The notes: a model not told the origin generated them from the sequence alone. A DNA stretch of 64,000 nt from Winogradskyella pacifica (GCF_013403915.1 NZ_JABFDI010000010.1:62001-126000); one strand, 5' to 3'; numbered from the stretch's first letter, positions 1 to 9,753 are shown. Made by a program: numbers and translations.

Positions 1-265
1 TTATAATACAATTGATAAATAATGGTATTAAGCGCTCTTTGGTACTTTTTAGATAGATAGAATTAACCTTATTGATCGTTTTGAGTAGGAAGAATAAAAG
101 GATCGGTAAAATGATTGTAAGGATTACAATCGAAAATATTTTAGCATTTCTTATCGGCTCTGGAATGTAACGTGGAGTTTTAGAAAAGTAAAATAATATA
201 CCCAATAATGGCATTATTAATGGGTGAAAAACAAACGATATACCTTTTAAAATAAATTCTTTCAT
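1..265 (-). CDS. Integral membrane protein, N-terminal 88 residues only
   Basis: The reading frame opens at an ATG (complement of 263-265) and runs off the window edge without a stop, so only the first 88 codons are present. The translation starts MKEFILKGISFVFHPLIMPL and has two clear hydrophobic helices (about residues 8-28 and 43-61) separated by a short basic, proline-rich loop, followed by a charged stretch. It is divergent from the secreted protein starting at 357, with 91 bases between them. I recall similar short flavobacterial membrane proteins, some resembling PAP2-type phosphatases, but the diagnostic part would lie outside the window, so no function is assigned. Confidence 0.7.
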   Translation of the reverse strand, partial: MKEFILKGISFVFHPLIMPLLGILFYFSKTPRYIPEPIRNAKIFSIVILTIILPILLFFLLKTINKVNSIYLKSTKERLIPLFINCII

Positions 266-356
266 GTGTAATAACAAATGTAAAGTTTTATCTTCAAAAT
301 ATTGATGCTATAGTTTATAAGTAGATTATATATTTTACTTTTATAAAAAACAACGA

Positions 357-2249
357 ATGATTAAAAAATACATCACTCTAAGTTTACTCATTTTACTAAG
401 TCTAAATTATACCTTGGCTCAAGGTAATTATGGAATCATTTTCCCCAAATCGGAATCTGAAAGAAATCGAGCTTGTAGGAATTGTTTTTCGGCATTTCAG
501 CAAAAACCTAAAGAAGTAAATTTTACTATAAAAAATGACAATGGTAATTTGTACTTTCATACCAATGACAAATCGTGGTTCAATAGTTTATTTAAAAGTG
601 ATACGGATGGTATTGCTATTGATGTCGTTTCTAAGGATATGTATGATTGCGCCATAGAAACCATTAAAACGGATCAGATTAGGGGTGAATTGTTAAGACC
701 TGTCTATGCCTCTCGACTTAAAAGCGGCCTAAAATCTATTGGTGAAAATTCCTATCGTGTATTAGTGGGTAAATTACCAGATAACCTGAAGAATAAAGAA
801 CTAGAATACAATATGCTTTTCTTAGGTAATAAAACACTGTGTCGCTATCAAATTATCTATGATATTAAAGCCTATAAATGGGACTTGCTAGATATGGGCA
901 TGTATTTAAATTCTATAAGTTTTAAAAATGAAAAAGTTGCAGATACTGAAGATGAGTCATTTCAAATAAAGTACAAAACGCTTCGGTTTAAAATACCGTT
1001 TGAGAAGAATAAGACACAATACTCATCAGCGGATATAAAGCCAGTTTACGATTCATTGAACTTAACAAATTTCAATATAAAGACGATAAACATCAAAGCG
1101 TATTCATCTATTGAAGGTGGTTTAGAACGCAATATAGAATTGCAACAAGAAAGAGCTAATAGTATTGCCAAGGCCATTCAATCATATCAGAAACCCAATA
1201 TCAAAACAACTATATCTTCTTCAGAAAATTGGGTTGAATTTTTAAATGATATTGAAGGTACAAAACACGAGAACCTAAAGGCTCTAAGTAAGAGTGAATT
1301 AAAATCTAAGCTTGTAGGTGCTTTTTCTCAAGATATGGAGCCGTATTTAAAAAACCATAGAAAAGCGATTATTACGTTAGAATTGGAACGGAAAGATATC
1401 TATAAGGCAAAATCTACAACAGAGCTCGTGGGACTCTTTAATTCGTCCATAAAGGATGGTAAATTAGATGAAGCTGCCCAAATACAGAATTCAATTTTTG
1501 AAAAACTAAAGAATAAGGAAGTATCACCAAATATTTTAAAAAATATGGAAATTCCTGCACAGTTGAAATTCATTGATTTCTTAAATAACAATAGTGCCAT
1601 TAAATACCAATTAGACCAAAAGCAACTTATTATCGTAAGGAATGAACTAGAAGCTCTTAAAAAATTAGAAGCTAAGAATCCAAAAGTGCGTTATAATTTA
1701 GTTGCCTTGAAATTTTTAATTTGGCGTCACAATATTGAACCTGTAAATGATGATACGTTTAAATCAGAAATTTACGCTCTAAAAAGTTTTGGTATTGACC
1801 AGCAGCTTATCGATAGGATGATGATTAATTATCACATCATTAAAAGTGAAAAGTATATGCGCGAGCGCGATTACAAAAACAAAGATAAGTCGGTAAATTA
1901 CATTACTAATGCCTATAAGAAAGTATCCCTTTCTGATTTTGACTATTTTAGTTTAGCGCAGTATTTGGTGTATTATGCAAATACGGATAAAGCGGCTGAA
2001 TTATTAACTAAAAAGGCACGTTCTATAGATGTTGATGAAGATCTACTATTTTACTACTTAAACTTAACACTAACAGATAATGAGCTCACTAAGACTGATG
2101 CTTATAGAGCAATTATGTTAAACGCTATAAACCTTAACAGTAAAAGATATTGTAAAATATTTAATGCTGTTGAAAATGGAGGAGTCACGTTTCAGCTATT
2201 GGCAAACGATTATTTGCGCAGAAGTTATTGTGAAAGTTGTACTAATTAA
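357..2249 (+). CDS. Secreted protein with an OmpA-like segment, function unknown
   Basis: A 630-aa protein with a signal peptide (about residues 1-21, ending TLAQ), so it is exported to the periplasm or outer membrane. Residues about 205-280 look like an OmpA/MotB peptidoglycan-binding fold: a beta strand with IKAYSSIEGG, then a helix with ERNIELQQERANSIAKAI, matching the usual G-S-D..N..LS..RA..V pattern. The C-terminal half is helical and repeat-like, and the protein ends with a paired-cysteine motif (YCESC); another pair (CRNC) sits near residue 40. It is convergent with rpoN, only 4 bases from its stop, with no terminator between them. No named family is recognised beyond the OmpA resemblance. 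Confidence 0.8.
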   Translation: MIKKYITLSLLILLSLNYTLAQGNYGIIFPKSESERNRACRNCFSAFQQKPKEVNFTIKNDNGNLYFHTNDKSWFNSLFKSDTDGIAIDVVSKDMYDCAIETIKTDQIRGELLRPVYASRLKSGLKSIGENSYRVLVGKLPDNLKNKELEYNMLFLGNKTLCRYQIIYDIKAYKWDLLDMGMYLNSISFKNEKVADTEDESFQIKYKTLRFKIPFEKNKTQYSSADIKPVYDSLNLTNFNIKTINIKAYSSIEGGLERNIELQQERANSIAKAIQSYQKPNIKTTISSSENWVEFLNDIEGTKHENLKALSKSELKSKLVGAFSQDMEPYLKNHRKAIITLELERKDIYKAKSTTELVGLFNSSIKDGKLDEAAQIQNSIFEKLKNKEVSPNILKNMEIPAQLKFIDFLNNNSAIKYQLDQKQLIIVRNELEALKKLEAKNPKVRYNLVALKFLIWRHNIEPVNDDTFKSEIYALKSFGIDQQLIDRMMINYHIIKSEKYMRERDYKNKDKSVNYITNAYKKVSLSDFDYFSLAQYLVYYANTDKAAELLTKKARSIDVDEDLLFYYLNLTLTDNELTKTDAYRAIMLNAINLNSKRYCKIFNAVENGGVTFQLLANDYLRRSYCESCTN

Positions 2250-2253
2250 AAAC

Positions 2254-3720
2254 TTAAAGTTCCTTTCTCAATCGCGCCACAGGAATATCTAATTGCTCTC
2301 TATATTTAGCAACAGTCCGTCTTGCTATTGGATAACCTTTTTCTTTTAAGATTTTAGAAAGCGCTTCATCAGTTAAAGGTTTCTTTTTACTTTCTTCTTC
2401 TATAACCGTTTCTAGAATCTTTTTAATTTCTCTAGTTGAAACTTCTTCACCTTGATCGTTAGTCATCGATTCTGAGAAGAATTCTTTAATTAATTTTGTG
2501 CCGTATGGAGTGTCAACATACTTACTATTGGCAACTCTAGAAATGGTAGACACATCCATTTCAATTTCGTCAGCGATATCTTTTAATATCATAGGGCGCA
2601 AATTACGCTCATCACCAGATAAGAAGTATTCTTTTTGGTAATGCATAATCGAACTCATGGTAACAAATAAAGTTTGCTGGCGTTGTCTTACCGCTTCAAT
2701 AAACCACTTAGCAGCATCTAATTTTTGTTTTATAAACATTACTGCATCCTTTTGGGCTCTAGACTTTTCTTTAGTCTCTTTATAACCTTTAAGCATATTA
2801 TTGTATTCCCGAGAGACATGCAATTCTGGTGCATTTCTACCATTTAGAGTAAGTTCCAATTCTCCATCTACAATCTTTATAGCAAAGTCTGGTACAATAT
2901 GTTCTACGATTTTGTTATTACCAGCATAAGAACCACCAGGTTTAGGATTAAGTCTTTCGACCTCTTCTATAGCCTCTTTGAGTTGCTCTTCGTTAATATT
3001 AAATTTTTGCATTAACTTCTTATAGTGCTTTTTGGTAAATTGCTCAAAGCCTTTATCTATAATAGTTGTTGCCAATTCAACATCTGGATGCTGTTCTTTT
3101 CTATGTAACTGAATGCTTAAACATTCTTGAAGATTACGAGCGCCAACACCTGCAGGATCTAATAGATGCACAATATTTAGTACTTTTTCAACTTCCTCTT
3201 CTGTTGTATACACATTTTGTGTAAAAGCTAAATCATCTGTAATATCAGCTAGAGAACGACGTATGTAACCGCTTTCATCAACACTACCAACCAGGAAATA
3301 CGCAATTTCTTCTTCTTGTTCGGTTAATCTAAAGGTGTTTAACTGATTTATTAAATGTTGCGTAAATGAAGTCCCAGCAGCATAAGGCATCGTCTTATCT
3401 TCATCATCAGCACTGTAATTATTGGCTTGCGTACGGTATTCAGGGATTTCATCGTCGCTTAGGTATTCGTCGATATTAATATCATCAGCTTCAATCGTTT
3501 CATTGTCATCATAATCCGTTTCAGAATTATCAAATTCATCTACATTGTCTTCAGACGCTTCTGATTCTTTTCCGGTATCTAAGGCGGGGTTTTCTTCTAA
3601 CTCTTGCTTCAAACGTTGCTCAAAAGCCTGTGTAGGCAATTGAATCAACTTCATAAGTTGTATCTGCTGTGGAGATAACTTTTGAGATAGTTTAAATGAT
3701 AAAAACTGCTTTAGAGACAT
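2254..3720 (-). CDS. rpoN: RNA polymerase sigma-54 factor
   Basis: A 488-aa protein with the full sigma-54 architecture. Region I (about 1-50) is the activator-interaction segment with KLSQKLSPQQIQLMKLIQLP. Region II (about 50-110) is strongly acidic. A core-binding domain follows, then a helix-turn-helix near 385-410 (DIADEIEMDVSTISRVANSK). The RpoN box ARRTVAKYRE lies at 466-475 and reads the -24 promoter element. The factor directs RNA polymerase to -24/-12 promoters and needs AAA+ activators; none is visible in this window. Length is typical. It lies downstream of asnS on the same strand, but a strong terminator separates the two, so it probably has its own promoter in the short gap. Confidence 0.97.
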   Translation of the reverse strand: MSLKQFLSFKLSQKLSPQQIQLMKLIQLPTQAFEQRLKQELEENPALDTGKESEASEDNVDEFDNSETDYDDNETIEADDINIDEYLSDDEIPEYRTQANNYSADDEDKTMPYAAGTSFTQHLINQLNTFRLTEQEEEIAYFLVGSVDESGYIRRSLADITDDLAFTQNVYTTEEEVEKVLNIVHLLDPAGVGARNLQECLSIQLHRKEQHPDVELATTIIDKGFEQFTKKHYKKLMQKFNINEEQLKEAIEEVERLNPKPGGSYAGNNKIVEHIVPDFAIKIVDGELELTLNGRNAPELHVSREYNNMLKGYKETKEKSRAQKDAVMFIKQKLDAAKWFIEAVRQRQQTLFVTMSSIMHYQKEYFLSGDERNLRPMILKDIADEIEMDVSTISRVANSKYVDTPYGTKLIKEFFSESMTNDQGEEVSTREIKKILETVIEEESKKKPLTDEALSKILKEKGYPIARRTVAKYREQLDIPVARLRKEL

Positions 3721-3746
3721 AAAATTTCTGTTGATTATAAATGTAA

Positions 3747-3782
3747 TAAAAAAACCTGACAGGTTTTTGAAACCTATCAGGT
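3747..3782 (-). terminator. Rho-independent terminator of asnS
   Basis: Read on the minus strand this is a 13-bp stem with one mismatch (ACCTGAtAGGTTT / AAACCTgTCAGGT), a 3-base loop and a run of seven U. It begins 15 bases after the asnS stop. Confidence 0.88.
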
Positions 3783-3796
3783 ATATTATTTAGAAA

Positions 3797-5230
3797 TTAA
3801 AACTCTGCATTTTGTGGTGTTCTAGGAAAAGGAATAACATCTCTTATATTTCCCATTCCTGTAGCAAACATAACTAAGCGTTCAAATCCTAATCCGAAAC
3901 CAGAATGTACTGCCGAACCATATTTACGTAGATCTAAATACCACCATAACTCTTCTTCAGAAATATCTAAAGCTTTCATCTTTTCTTTTAAGACATCTAA
4001 GCGCTCTTCACGTTGCGATCCTCCAACCATTTCGCCAATACCGGGGAATAAAATATCCATAGCTCTTACCGTTTTTCCGTCTTCATTTAAACGCATGTAA
4101 AAGGCTTTAATGTTGGCTGGGTAATCAAATAATATTACTGGACATTTAAAATGCTTTTCTACTAAGAAACGTTCGTGCTCAGATTGTAAATCAGCTCCCC
4201 ATTCTTCAATAATATAATTGAATTTCTTCTTTTTATTTGGTTTAGAGTTTTTTAAGATATCTATAGCCTCTGTATAGCTTACACGTTTAAAGTTGTTATC
4301 TACAACAAACTTAATTTTTTCAATTAAGCTCATTTCGCTGCGTTCTGCCTGAGGTTTTGTTTTTTCTTCATCTAAAAGACGCTTGTCTAAAAACTCTAAA
4401 TCTTCTTTATTGTTTTCTAAAACATAGCTCAATACAGACTTCATGAAATCTTCAGCCAAATCCATATTACCAGCTAAGTCCATAAAAGCAACTTCTGGTT
4501 CTATCATCCAGAATTCAGCTAAGTGACGCGACGTATTAGAGTTTTCTGCTCTAAACGTTGGGCCAAACGTATACACTTTCCCTAAAGACATAGCGTAAGA
4601 TTCAGCTTCAAGCTGACCAGATACCGTTAAATTTGTTTCTTTTCCGAAGAAATCTTCTTTATAATTTACAGAACCATCTTCATTTAATGGCGGGTTTTTT
4701 GAATCTAAGTTGGTAACCTTAAACATTTCACCTGCACCTTCAGCATCACTTCCTGTAATAATAGGTGTGTGCATATAGTTAAAGCCATTTTCATTAAAGT
4801 ATTTATGAACAGCAAAAGATAATGAAGAACGTAAACGCATTACAGCACTAAACGTATTTGTTCTTGTACGTAAATGAGCGTTTTCTCTTAAAAATTCAAA
4901 CGAGTGTTTTTTGGGTTGAATAGGGTAGGTTTCTGGATCAGAATCGCCTAGAACCTCTAATGTTTTTACAACAATTTCAACCGATTGTCCTTTACCTTGA
5001 CTTTCTACTAACTCGCCTGTAATATGAATTGCAGCTCCCGTAGTAACACGCTTTAAAAGGGCTTCGTCAAAATTTTCAAAATCAACAACACATTGAATAT
5101 TATTTATGGTAGAACCATCATTTAAAGCTATAAATCGATTGGCTCTAAACGTTCTTACCCACCCTTTAATGCTAACGTCTTGTAAGGTGACATCTTGTGA
5201 TAATAATTGTGCTACAGTTTTTGAAGTCAT
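3797..5230 (-). CDS. asnS: Asparaginyl-tRNA synthetase
   Basis: A 477-aa class II aminoacyl-tRNA synthetase that charges tRNA-Asn in the cytoplasm. The N-terminal OB-fold (about residues 15-105) contains IKGWVRTFRANRFIALNDGS. The catalytic core has motif 2 (TFRAENSNTSRHLAEFWMIEPE region, arginine present) and motif 3 (GFGLGFERLVMFATG, near the C-terminus). The tripeptide following the motif 2 arginine and the overall length fit AsnRS rather than AspRS. The gene lies 40 bases downstream of the MMPL exporter on the same strand and is probably cotranscribed with it. It is followed by a strong terminator. Confidence 0.97.
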   Translation of the reverse strand: MTSKTVAQLLSQDVTLQDVSIKGWVRTFRANRFIALNDGSTINNIQCVVDFENFDEALLKRVTTGAAIHITGELVESQGKGQSVEIVVKTLEVLGDSDPETYPIQPKKHSFEFLRENAHLRTRTNTFSAVMRLRSSLSFAVHKYFNENGFNYMHTPIITGSDAEGAGEMFKVTNLDSKNPPLNEDGSVNYKEDFFGKETNLTVSGQLEAESYAMSLGKVYTFGPTFRAENSNTSRHLAEFWMIEPEVAFMDLAGNMDLAEDFMKSVLSYVLENNKEDLEFLDKRLLDEEKTKPQAERSEMSLIEKIKFVVDNNFKRVSYTEAIDILKNSKPNKKKKFNYIIEEWGADLQSEHERFLVEKHFKCPVILFDYPANIKAFYMRLNEDGKTVRAMDILFPGIGEMVGGSQREERLDVLKEKMKALDISEEELWWYLDLRKYGSAVHSGFGLGFERLVMFATGMGNIRDVIPFPRTPQNAEF

Positions 5231-5270
5231 TTTTTTAATAATTTTTTAAGGCTAAAATATAATGATATGC

Positions 5271-7673
5271 TTAGTTTGATTTGTCGTCTTCGTTATCATC
5301 TTCCAAAGCAATAACATTGATGGAAGGTTTTCTTAAGACTTCTTTATTGGCAATATTGCGCTCTAAAGATAGTAATAACGACGGTAACAAGAGTAAGTTA
5401 GACAGCATGGCAAATAGTAAGGTTATAGAAACTAAAGCTCCTAAAGCTACGGTGCCACCAAAGCTAGAAATGGTAAATACCGAGAACCCAAAGAATAATA
5501 CAATTGAAGTATAAATCATACTAACGCCGGTTTCTCTAAGTGCTGCATAAACAGATTTTTTAATTTTCCAATTGTTGGCTTGTAACTCTTGTCTGTATTT
5601 TGCTAAAAAGTGAATAGTATCATCTACCGAAATACCAAAAGCGATACTAAACACTAAAATAGTTGAAGGCTTTATAGGTACACCAATGTAACCCATGATT
5701 CCTGCTGTTACTAAAAGTGGTAGTAAATTAGGAATTAAGGATACAATTATCATTTTAAAAGAACGGAACAAATACGCCATAAATAGCGCAATAAGTACAA
5801 TGGCAAGTGTCAATGAAATGGCTAAGTTTTTAACCAAATATTTAGTTCCTTTTTGAAAAACTAAAGCTTTACCTGTAATGATTACATTATAACGTTCTTT
5901 AGGAAATAACTTGTCTATTTCAGCTTGAAGGTCTTCTTGAATACGCTCCATTTTATCAGTACCAATATCCTTCATAAACGTAGTAATACGTGCATATTGG
6001 CCTGTGCTATCTACAAAATTGCTAAGCATATCAACATTCGAGGTTGAGTTTTTAGCATACGATAAGATAAAACTATTTTCTTGACTTGTTGGTAATTGGT
6101 AATATTTAGGATTACCGTTGTAATAGGCTTGTTTGCTATATTTTACAAGACTTACCACCGAAATTGGTCGCGATAATTCTGGGATATCCGTAATTAATTC
6201 CTCAAGCTCATCCATACGTTTTAAAGTCGCTAATTTCATAACTCCTTTTTTACGCTTCGTATCTATCATTATTTCTAATGGCATAATACCATTAAATTCA
6301 GATTCGAAAAATCGAATATCCTTAAAAAATTCTGTGTTTTGAGGCATGTCTTCAATGAGACTACCCGAAATTTTAATTTGGTGAATACCAATAATACTAA
6401 CAACAATTAGAATAAGAGTAGTAATATAAATTGTTATCTTTTTATTCTTTACCATGGATTCCATCCAATTCACAAAGGCACCAATCCAACGTTTATTTAA
6501 ATGTTCTAAATGGCGTTCTTTAGGGTAAGGCAAGAACGTATACATTATAGGAATAATGAGTAAACACAATGTGAAAATGGCAAGAATGCTCAACGAAGCA
6601 ACAATACCAAACTCTTTAAGTAGTGTACTTTCTGTAAGTATAAATGTAGCAAAACCAGAAGCCGTTGTTACATTAGTCATTAAAGTAGCGTTACCAACTT
6701 TAGTAATTACACGTTGTAACGACTTTACTTTATTTCCGTGAGATTTTACTTCATGTTGAAATTTGTTGATTAAGAAAATACAATTTGGGATTCCGATAAC
6801 GATGATTAAAGGTGGAATTAAAGCCGTTAGTACTGTAATTTCATAACCTAGTATACCTAAGATTCCAAAGGTCCACATCACTCCAATACAAACTACCACC
6901 AGCGAAATAAAAGTCGCTCTAAAGGATCTAAAGAACAAGAAGAAAATTAATGAGGTTACAAATAGTGCTCCACCAATAAAAATAGGAATTTCATCTATAA
7001 TGCTCTGCGAACTTAAAGTTCGGATATAAGGCATTCCCGAAACTCTAACGTCGAGTCCGGTTTGGGCTTCAAAGGCATCAATTTTTTCCTGAAGGTTATT
7101 TAAAATAAATGCTTTTCTAGCAGGTGTATTAATAATATCTTTCTTTAAGTAGAGTGCCGTTCTTATAGTTTTGGTCTCTGCATTAAATAAGAAATTATCG
7201 TAAAAAGGATATTGATTAAAAAGTTCATCTTGAAGTTTGTTAACCTCTTCAATACTACTTATGGAATCCGTTATAAAAGGTTCTAATTCAAACTGTACCT
7301 TTTCAGTGTTTTTAACTAGTTTTTTTAGATCTTTTATAGATAAAACAGCTTCAACTTCATCATAGCCTTTAAAGGAATCTGCAAGTTTATTCCAAGCATT
7401 CAGTTGTTTTACAGAGAATAGTGTAGAATCTTTGACACCGAGTACAACAAGGTTGCCTTCTTCTCCAAAAATTTCTAAAAATTCGTTATAAACAAGGTTT
7501 ACTTCGTGGTCATCTGGTAGTAAATTCGCTTCCGTAGATGAAAAACGCATGTGTTTCCATTGGGAGCTGAAAAATATAGTTGCTAAGATAATAGCAATAA
7601 GAATAAAGATTTTATTACGAAGAATAAGTCTTGCAATAGCTTCCCAAAATCCTGTGGTAAAAAGTTTAAACAT
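5271..7673 (-). CDS. RND-superfamily exporter, MMPL type
   Basis: An 800-aa inner-membrane protein built as two homologous halves. Each half has one N-terminal helix (about 20-40 and 412-432), a large periplasmic loop, and a bundle of five helices (about 230-385 and 610-770). The conserved intramembrane segments ITVLTALIPPLIIVIGIPN and FSIAFGISVDDTIHFL are typical of MMPL/RND proteins, with acidic residues (DD) in the proton-relay position of the second half. Such proteins export lipids or hydrophobic compounds using the proton gradient; the substrate cannot be read here. It precedes asnS by 40 bases. A TACCTTTG promoter element lies about 115 bases upstream. Confidence 0.88.
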   Translation of the reverse strand: MFKLFTTGFWEAIARLILRNKIFILIAIILATIFFSSQWKHMRFSSTEANLLPDDHEVNLVYNEFLEIFGEEGNLVVLGVKDSTLFSVKQLNAWNKLADSFKGYDEVEAVLSIKDLKKLVKNTEKVQFELEPFITDSISSIEEVNKLQDELFNQYPFYDNFLFNAETKTIRTALYLKKDIINTPARKAFILNNLQEKIDAFEAQTGLDVRVSGMPYIRTLSSQSIIDEIPIFIGGALFVTSLIFFLFFRSFRATFISLVVVCIGVMWTFGILGILGYEITVLTALIPPLIIVIGIPNCIFLINKFQHEVKSHGNKVKSLQRVITKVGNATLMTNVTTASGFATFILTESTLLKEFGIVASLSILAIFTLCLLIIPIMYTFLPYPKERHLEHLNKRWIGAFVNWMESMVKNKKITIYITTLILIVVSIIGIHQIKISGSLIEDMPQNTEFFKDIRFFESEFNGIMPLEIMIDTKRKKGVMKLATLKRMDELEELITDIPELSRPISVVSLVKYSKQAYYNGNPKYYQLPTSQENSFILSYAKNSTSNVDMLSNFVDSTGQYARITTFMKDIGTDKMERIQEDLQAEIDKLFPKERYNVIITGKALVFQKGTKYLVKNLAISLTLAIVLIALFMAYLFRSFKMIIVSLIPNLLPLLVTAGIMGYIGVPIKPSTILVFSIAFGISVDDTIHFLAKYRQELQANNWKIKKSVYAALRETGVSMIYTSIVLFFGFSVFTISSFGGTVALGALVSITLLFAMLSNLLLLPSLLLSLERNIANKEVLRKPSINVIALEDDNEDDKSN

Positions 7674-7787
7674 GCTGTAGTAAAACTGCCTTAGAGCAAG
7701 CTCATAAGAAATTGATTGAAATAAACATTATTGTTTTGATGAAACCATCATTCTACATAAATCTCGTCTAGCGAGAGAAATGAGCGG

Positions 7788-7795
7788 CAAAGGTA
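7788..7795 (-). promoter_or_regulatory. Promoter -7 element for the MMPL exporter-asnS unit
   Basis: The minus strand reads TACCTTTG followed by C, an exact match to the Bacteroidota consensus TAnnTTTG. Predicted transcription start is near 7783, giving a leader of about 110 bases. No convincing TTTG is seen at the -33 position. Confidence 0.45.
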
Positions 7796-7796
7796 G

Positions 7797-7820
7797 AAAA
7801 AACCTAAGGATTTGTAGGTT
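7797..7820 (-). terminator. Terminator of the DUF5686-like gene
   Basis: On the minus strand the hairpin AACCTA / TAGGTT (8-base loop) is followed by a U-rich tract, 24 bases after the stop of the upstream gene. Confidence 0.6.
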
Positions 7821-7843
7821 AATTAACAGTAATATAATTTATA

Positions 7844-9124
7844 CTAAAGTGAAATATTGAAGGTAAACTTAAAGGCAATGTTATCTTCAAAATTAGGCAA
7901 GTGATAACCACCATATCTGTAGGCAAAACTGAGTCCAAAACCGAAGAGCAATTTGTTAATTTCAAAACCAGATTCAGAGTAGAGTTTATCGAGAGTACTG
8001 AACTCAATGCCTTGGTGTCTGCTAATATTATTCATGTTTCCGACAGCATAGCGCGATATTAAAACCAGTTGTGGTTTAAAACGATCCGAAATATTAAAAC
8101 GATTAAAAGTGTGCTTTAGTTGTAATGTTGAAAACCGATCGCTAAAAAACTCATTGAAATACATCGTCTCAAAACTATTTAAACCCGCAACAGAAAAACG
8201 CTGAAGTATGGTTTCTTTTCTAATGTTATTTGGATAAGCGTGATACAAATGTGTTATTGGAGTGTTGCCTTCTGCAATACCTGCAACAAGTGTAATACTT
8301 GTTATGGCATCATTTTTATGTTTAAATTGTTGTACGGTCCTAAAATCGAGTTTAGAAAAATTAAAATCACTACCTAAAATAGATCTGACGGCTTGTGTGT
8401 ATTGAAGTGTAAATTTTGGAAAACCATCCTTGGTCTCTTTCAACTTGTCATTTTCGGTGGTATAGGTGCTAAACGGACTCCATTGTAAACTTGCTTTAAC
8501 AGTACTTAAATCAAAGGTAGAGTAGGTTTTATCCTTTATGGCAAAATTGTAAAAATAGGTTGGCTCTATTTTAGAAGTCGCTAATTGCGTTTCTGAAAGT
8601 AAATGATTAGTTATTTTGTGTTGTATTGAAACCGATTTTGTAATGTGTTTATGAAACAAATCAATGTTTAGTAAACGTGGTTCAAAAAAGGTAAAAAAGC
8701 GCTTATCGGTTAAAAATTTTGAACTTCCTGTTTCTTGTAAATCATCAGTATAAGCAAGATTAATCCATGTGTCTGTTGCTTCATTAACTCTAAATCCGCC
8801 ACCGATTTTGTATTTAATTTCTTTATCTTTAAAACCATAAACCAAATAGCCATCGATGCGGTAACGTTCAGAAAATCGGTTATTAGTAACACCACCTAAT
8901 CCGCTTCTTACACCTTCGTATTGATTAAACTTAATAAGGTATTTTAAATCTAAATTGAAATAATTAAAAGGAAGAAATCCGTTACCAATATGATTTAAGA
9001 ATTCTGTTTTCTTAATGGAATCTTGAACTGTTTTTGTTGAGTCTTTTTTACTTACAAGTGTTTGCTGTGCATAACTGTAAGATGCAAGCGTTATAAGTAA
9101 AACGACAAACAGGTGCTTTCGCAT
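7844..9124 (-). CDS. DUF5686-like outer-membrane beta-barrel protein (short form)
   Basis: A 426-aa secreted protein with a signal peptide (about 1-19, ending SYAQ). The rest consists of alternating amphipathic strands typical of an outer-membrane barrel, ending with an aromatic/hydrophobic strand (FKFTFNISL). Segments such as EGVRSGLGGVTNNRFSERY, GYLVYGFKDKEIKYKIGGG and the FNEFFSDRFSTLQLKHTF region resemble the C-terminal barrel of DUF5686 proteins. Those are usually about 800 aa and begin with a carboxypeptidase-regulatory-like domain, which is missing here, so this looks like a barrel-only paralogue. The role of the family is unknown. It sits between frr and the MMPL gene, with terminators on both sides, so it is its own transcription unit. 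Confidence 0.75.
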   Translation of the reverse strand: MRKHLFVVLLITLASYSYAQQTLVSKKDSTKTVQDSIKKTEFLNHIGNGFLPFNYFNLDLKYLIKFNQYEGVRSGLGGVTNNRFSERYRIDGYLVYGFKDKEIKYKIGGGFRVNEATDTWINLAYTDDLQETGSSKFLTDKRFFTFFEPRLLNIDLFHKHITKSVSIQHKITNHLLSETQLATSKIEPTYFYNFAIKDKTYSTFDLSTVKASLQWSPFSTYTTENDKLKETKDGFPKFTLQYTQAVRSILGSDFNFSKLDFRTVQQFKHKNDAITSITLVAGIAEGNTPITHLYHAYPNNIRKETILQRFSVAGLNSFETMYFNEFFSDRFSTLQLKHTFNRFNISDRFKPQLVLISRYAVGNMNNISRHQGIEFSTLDKLYSESGFEINKLLFGFGLSFAYRYGGYHLPNFEDNIAFKFTFNISL

Positions 9125-9153
9125 TTAAAATGTTTAATTGTGATATTAAAAAA

Positions 9154-9178
9154 AACATCCCAATTGTAATGGGATGTT
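9154..9178 (-). terminator. Rho-independent terminator of frr
   Basis: Perfect 9-bp stem AACATCCCA / TGGGATGTT with a 7-base loop. On the minus strand it is followed by a run of U, and it starts 20 bases after the frr stop. Confidence 0.88.
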
Positions 9179-9198
9179 ATATTTTATGCGTGTTAAAA

Positions 9199-9753
9199 TT
9201 ACACGGTCATAATCTCTTTTTCCTTAAGCTCTAGAACTTCGTCTATTTTCTTAACATAAGTATCGGTAAGCTTTTGCACATCGGCTTCAGCATTTTTTTG
9301 TAAATCTTCAGATACATCCGAATCTTTAATGTCATGATTAGCATCCTTACGTGCGCTTCTTACCCCAATTTTAGCATCTTCAGCCTCTGATTTTGCTTGT
9401 TTTGCTAAATCGCGTCGTCTCTCTTCAGTTAGTGGTGGTACATTTATAATGATTGTATCACCATTATTCATGGGATTAAAACCAAGATTAGCAATCATAA
9501 TTCCACGTTCAATTTCTTGAAGCATATTTTTTTCCCAAGGCTGAACTGTTATTGTTCTTCCGTCTGGTGTATTTACATTTGCCACTTGACTCAACGGAGT
9601 TTGTGAGCCGTAATAATCTACCATGACGCTACCTAACATTGCAGGACTAGCTTTACCTGCTCTAATATTTGTGAATTGCTTAGCTAAATGCTTAAGAGCA
9701 GCATCCATAGCTTCTTTTGTGGTGTCTATTATAAATTGAATGTCTTCGTTCAT
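9199..9753 (-). CDS. frr: Ribosome recycling factor
   Basis: A 184-aa protein of standard length that, with EF-G, splits the post-termination ribosome. It shows the family hallmarks: KQFTNIRAGKASPAMLGSVMVDYYGS near residues 25-55, the TVQPWEKNMLQEIERGI segment, and PPLTEERRRDLAKQAKSEAE (about 106-125), followed by the long coiled-coil helices. It lies 45 bases downstream of pyrH on the same strand, the common bacterial order tsf-pyrH-frr, and is followed by a clear terminator, so pyrH-frr is one transcription unit. Confidence 0.98.
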   Translation of the reverse strand: MNEDIQFIIDTTKEAMDAALKHLAKQFTNIRAGKASPAMLGSVMVDYYGSQTPLSQVANVNTPDGRTITVQPWEKNMLQEIERGIMIANLGFNPMNNGDTIIINVPPLTEERRRDLAKQAKSEAEDAKIGVRSARKDANHDIKDSDVSEDLQKNAEADVQKLTDTYVKKIDEVLELKEKEIMTV

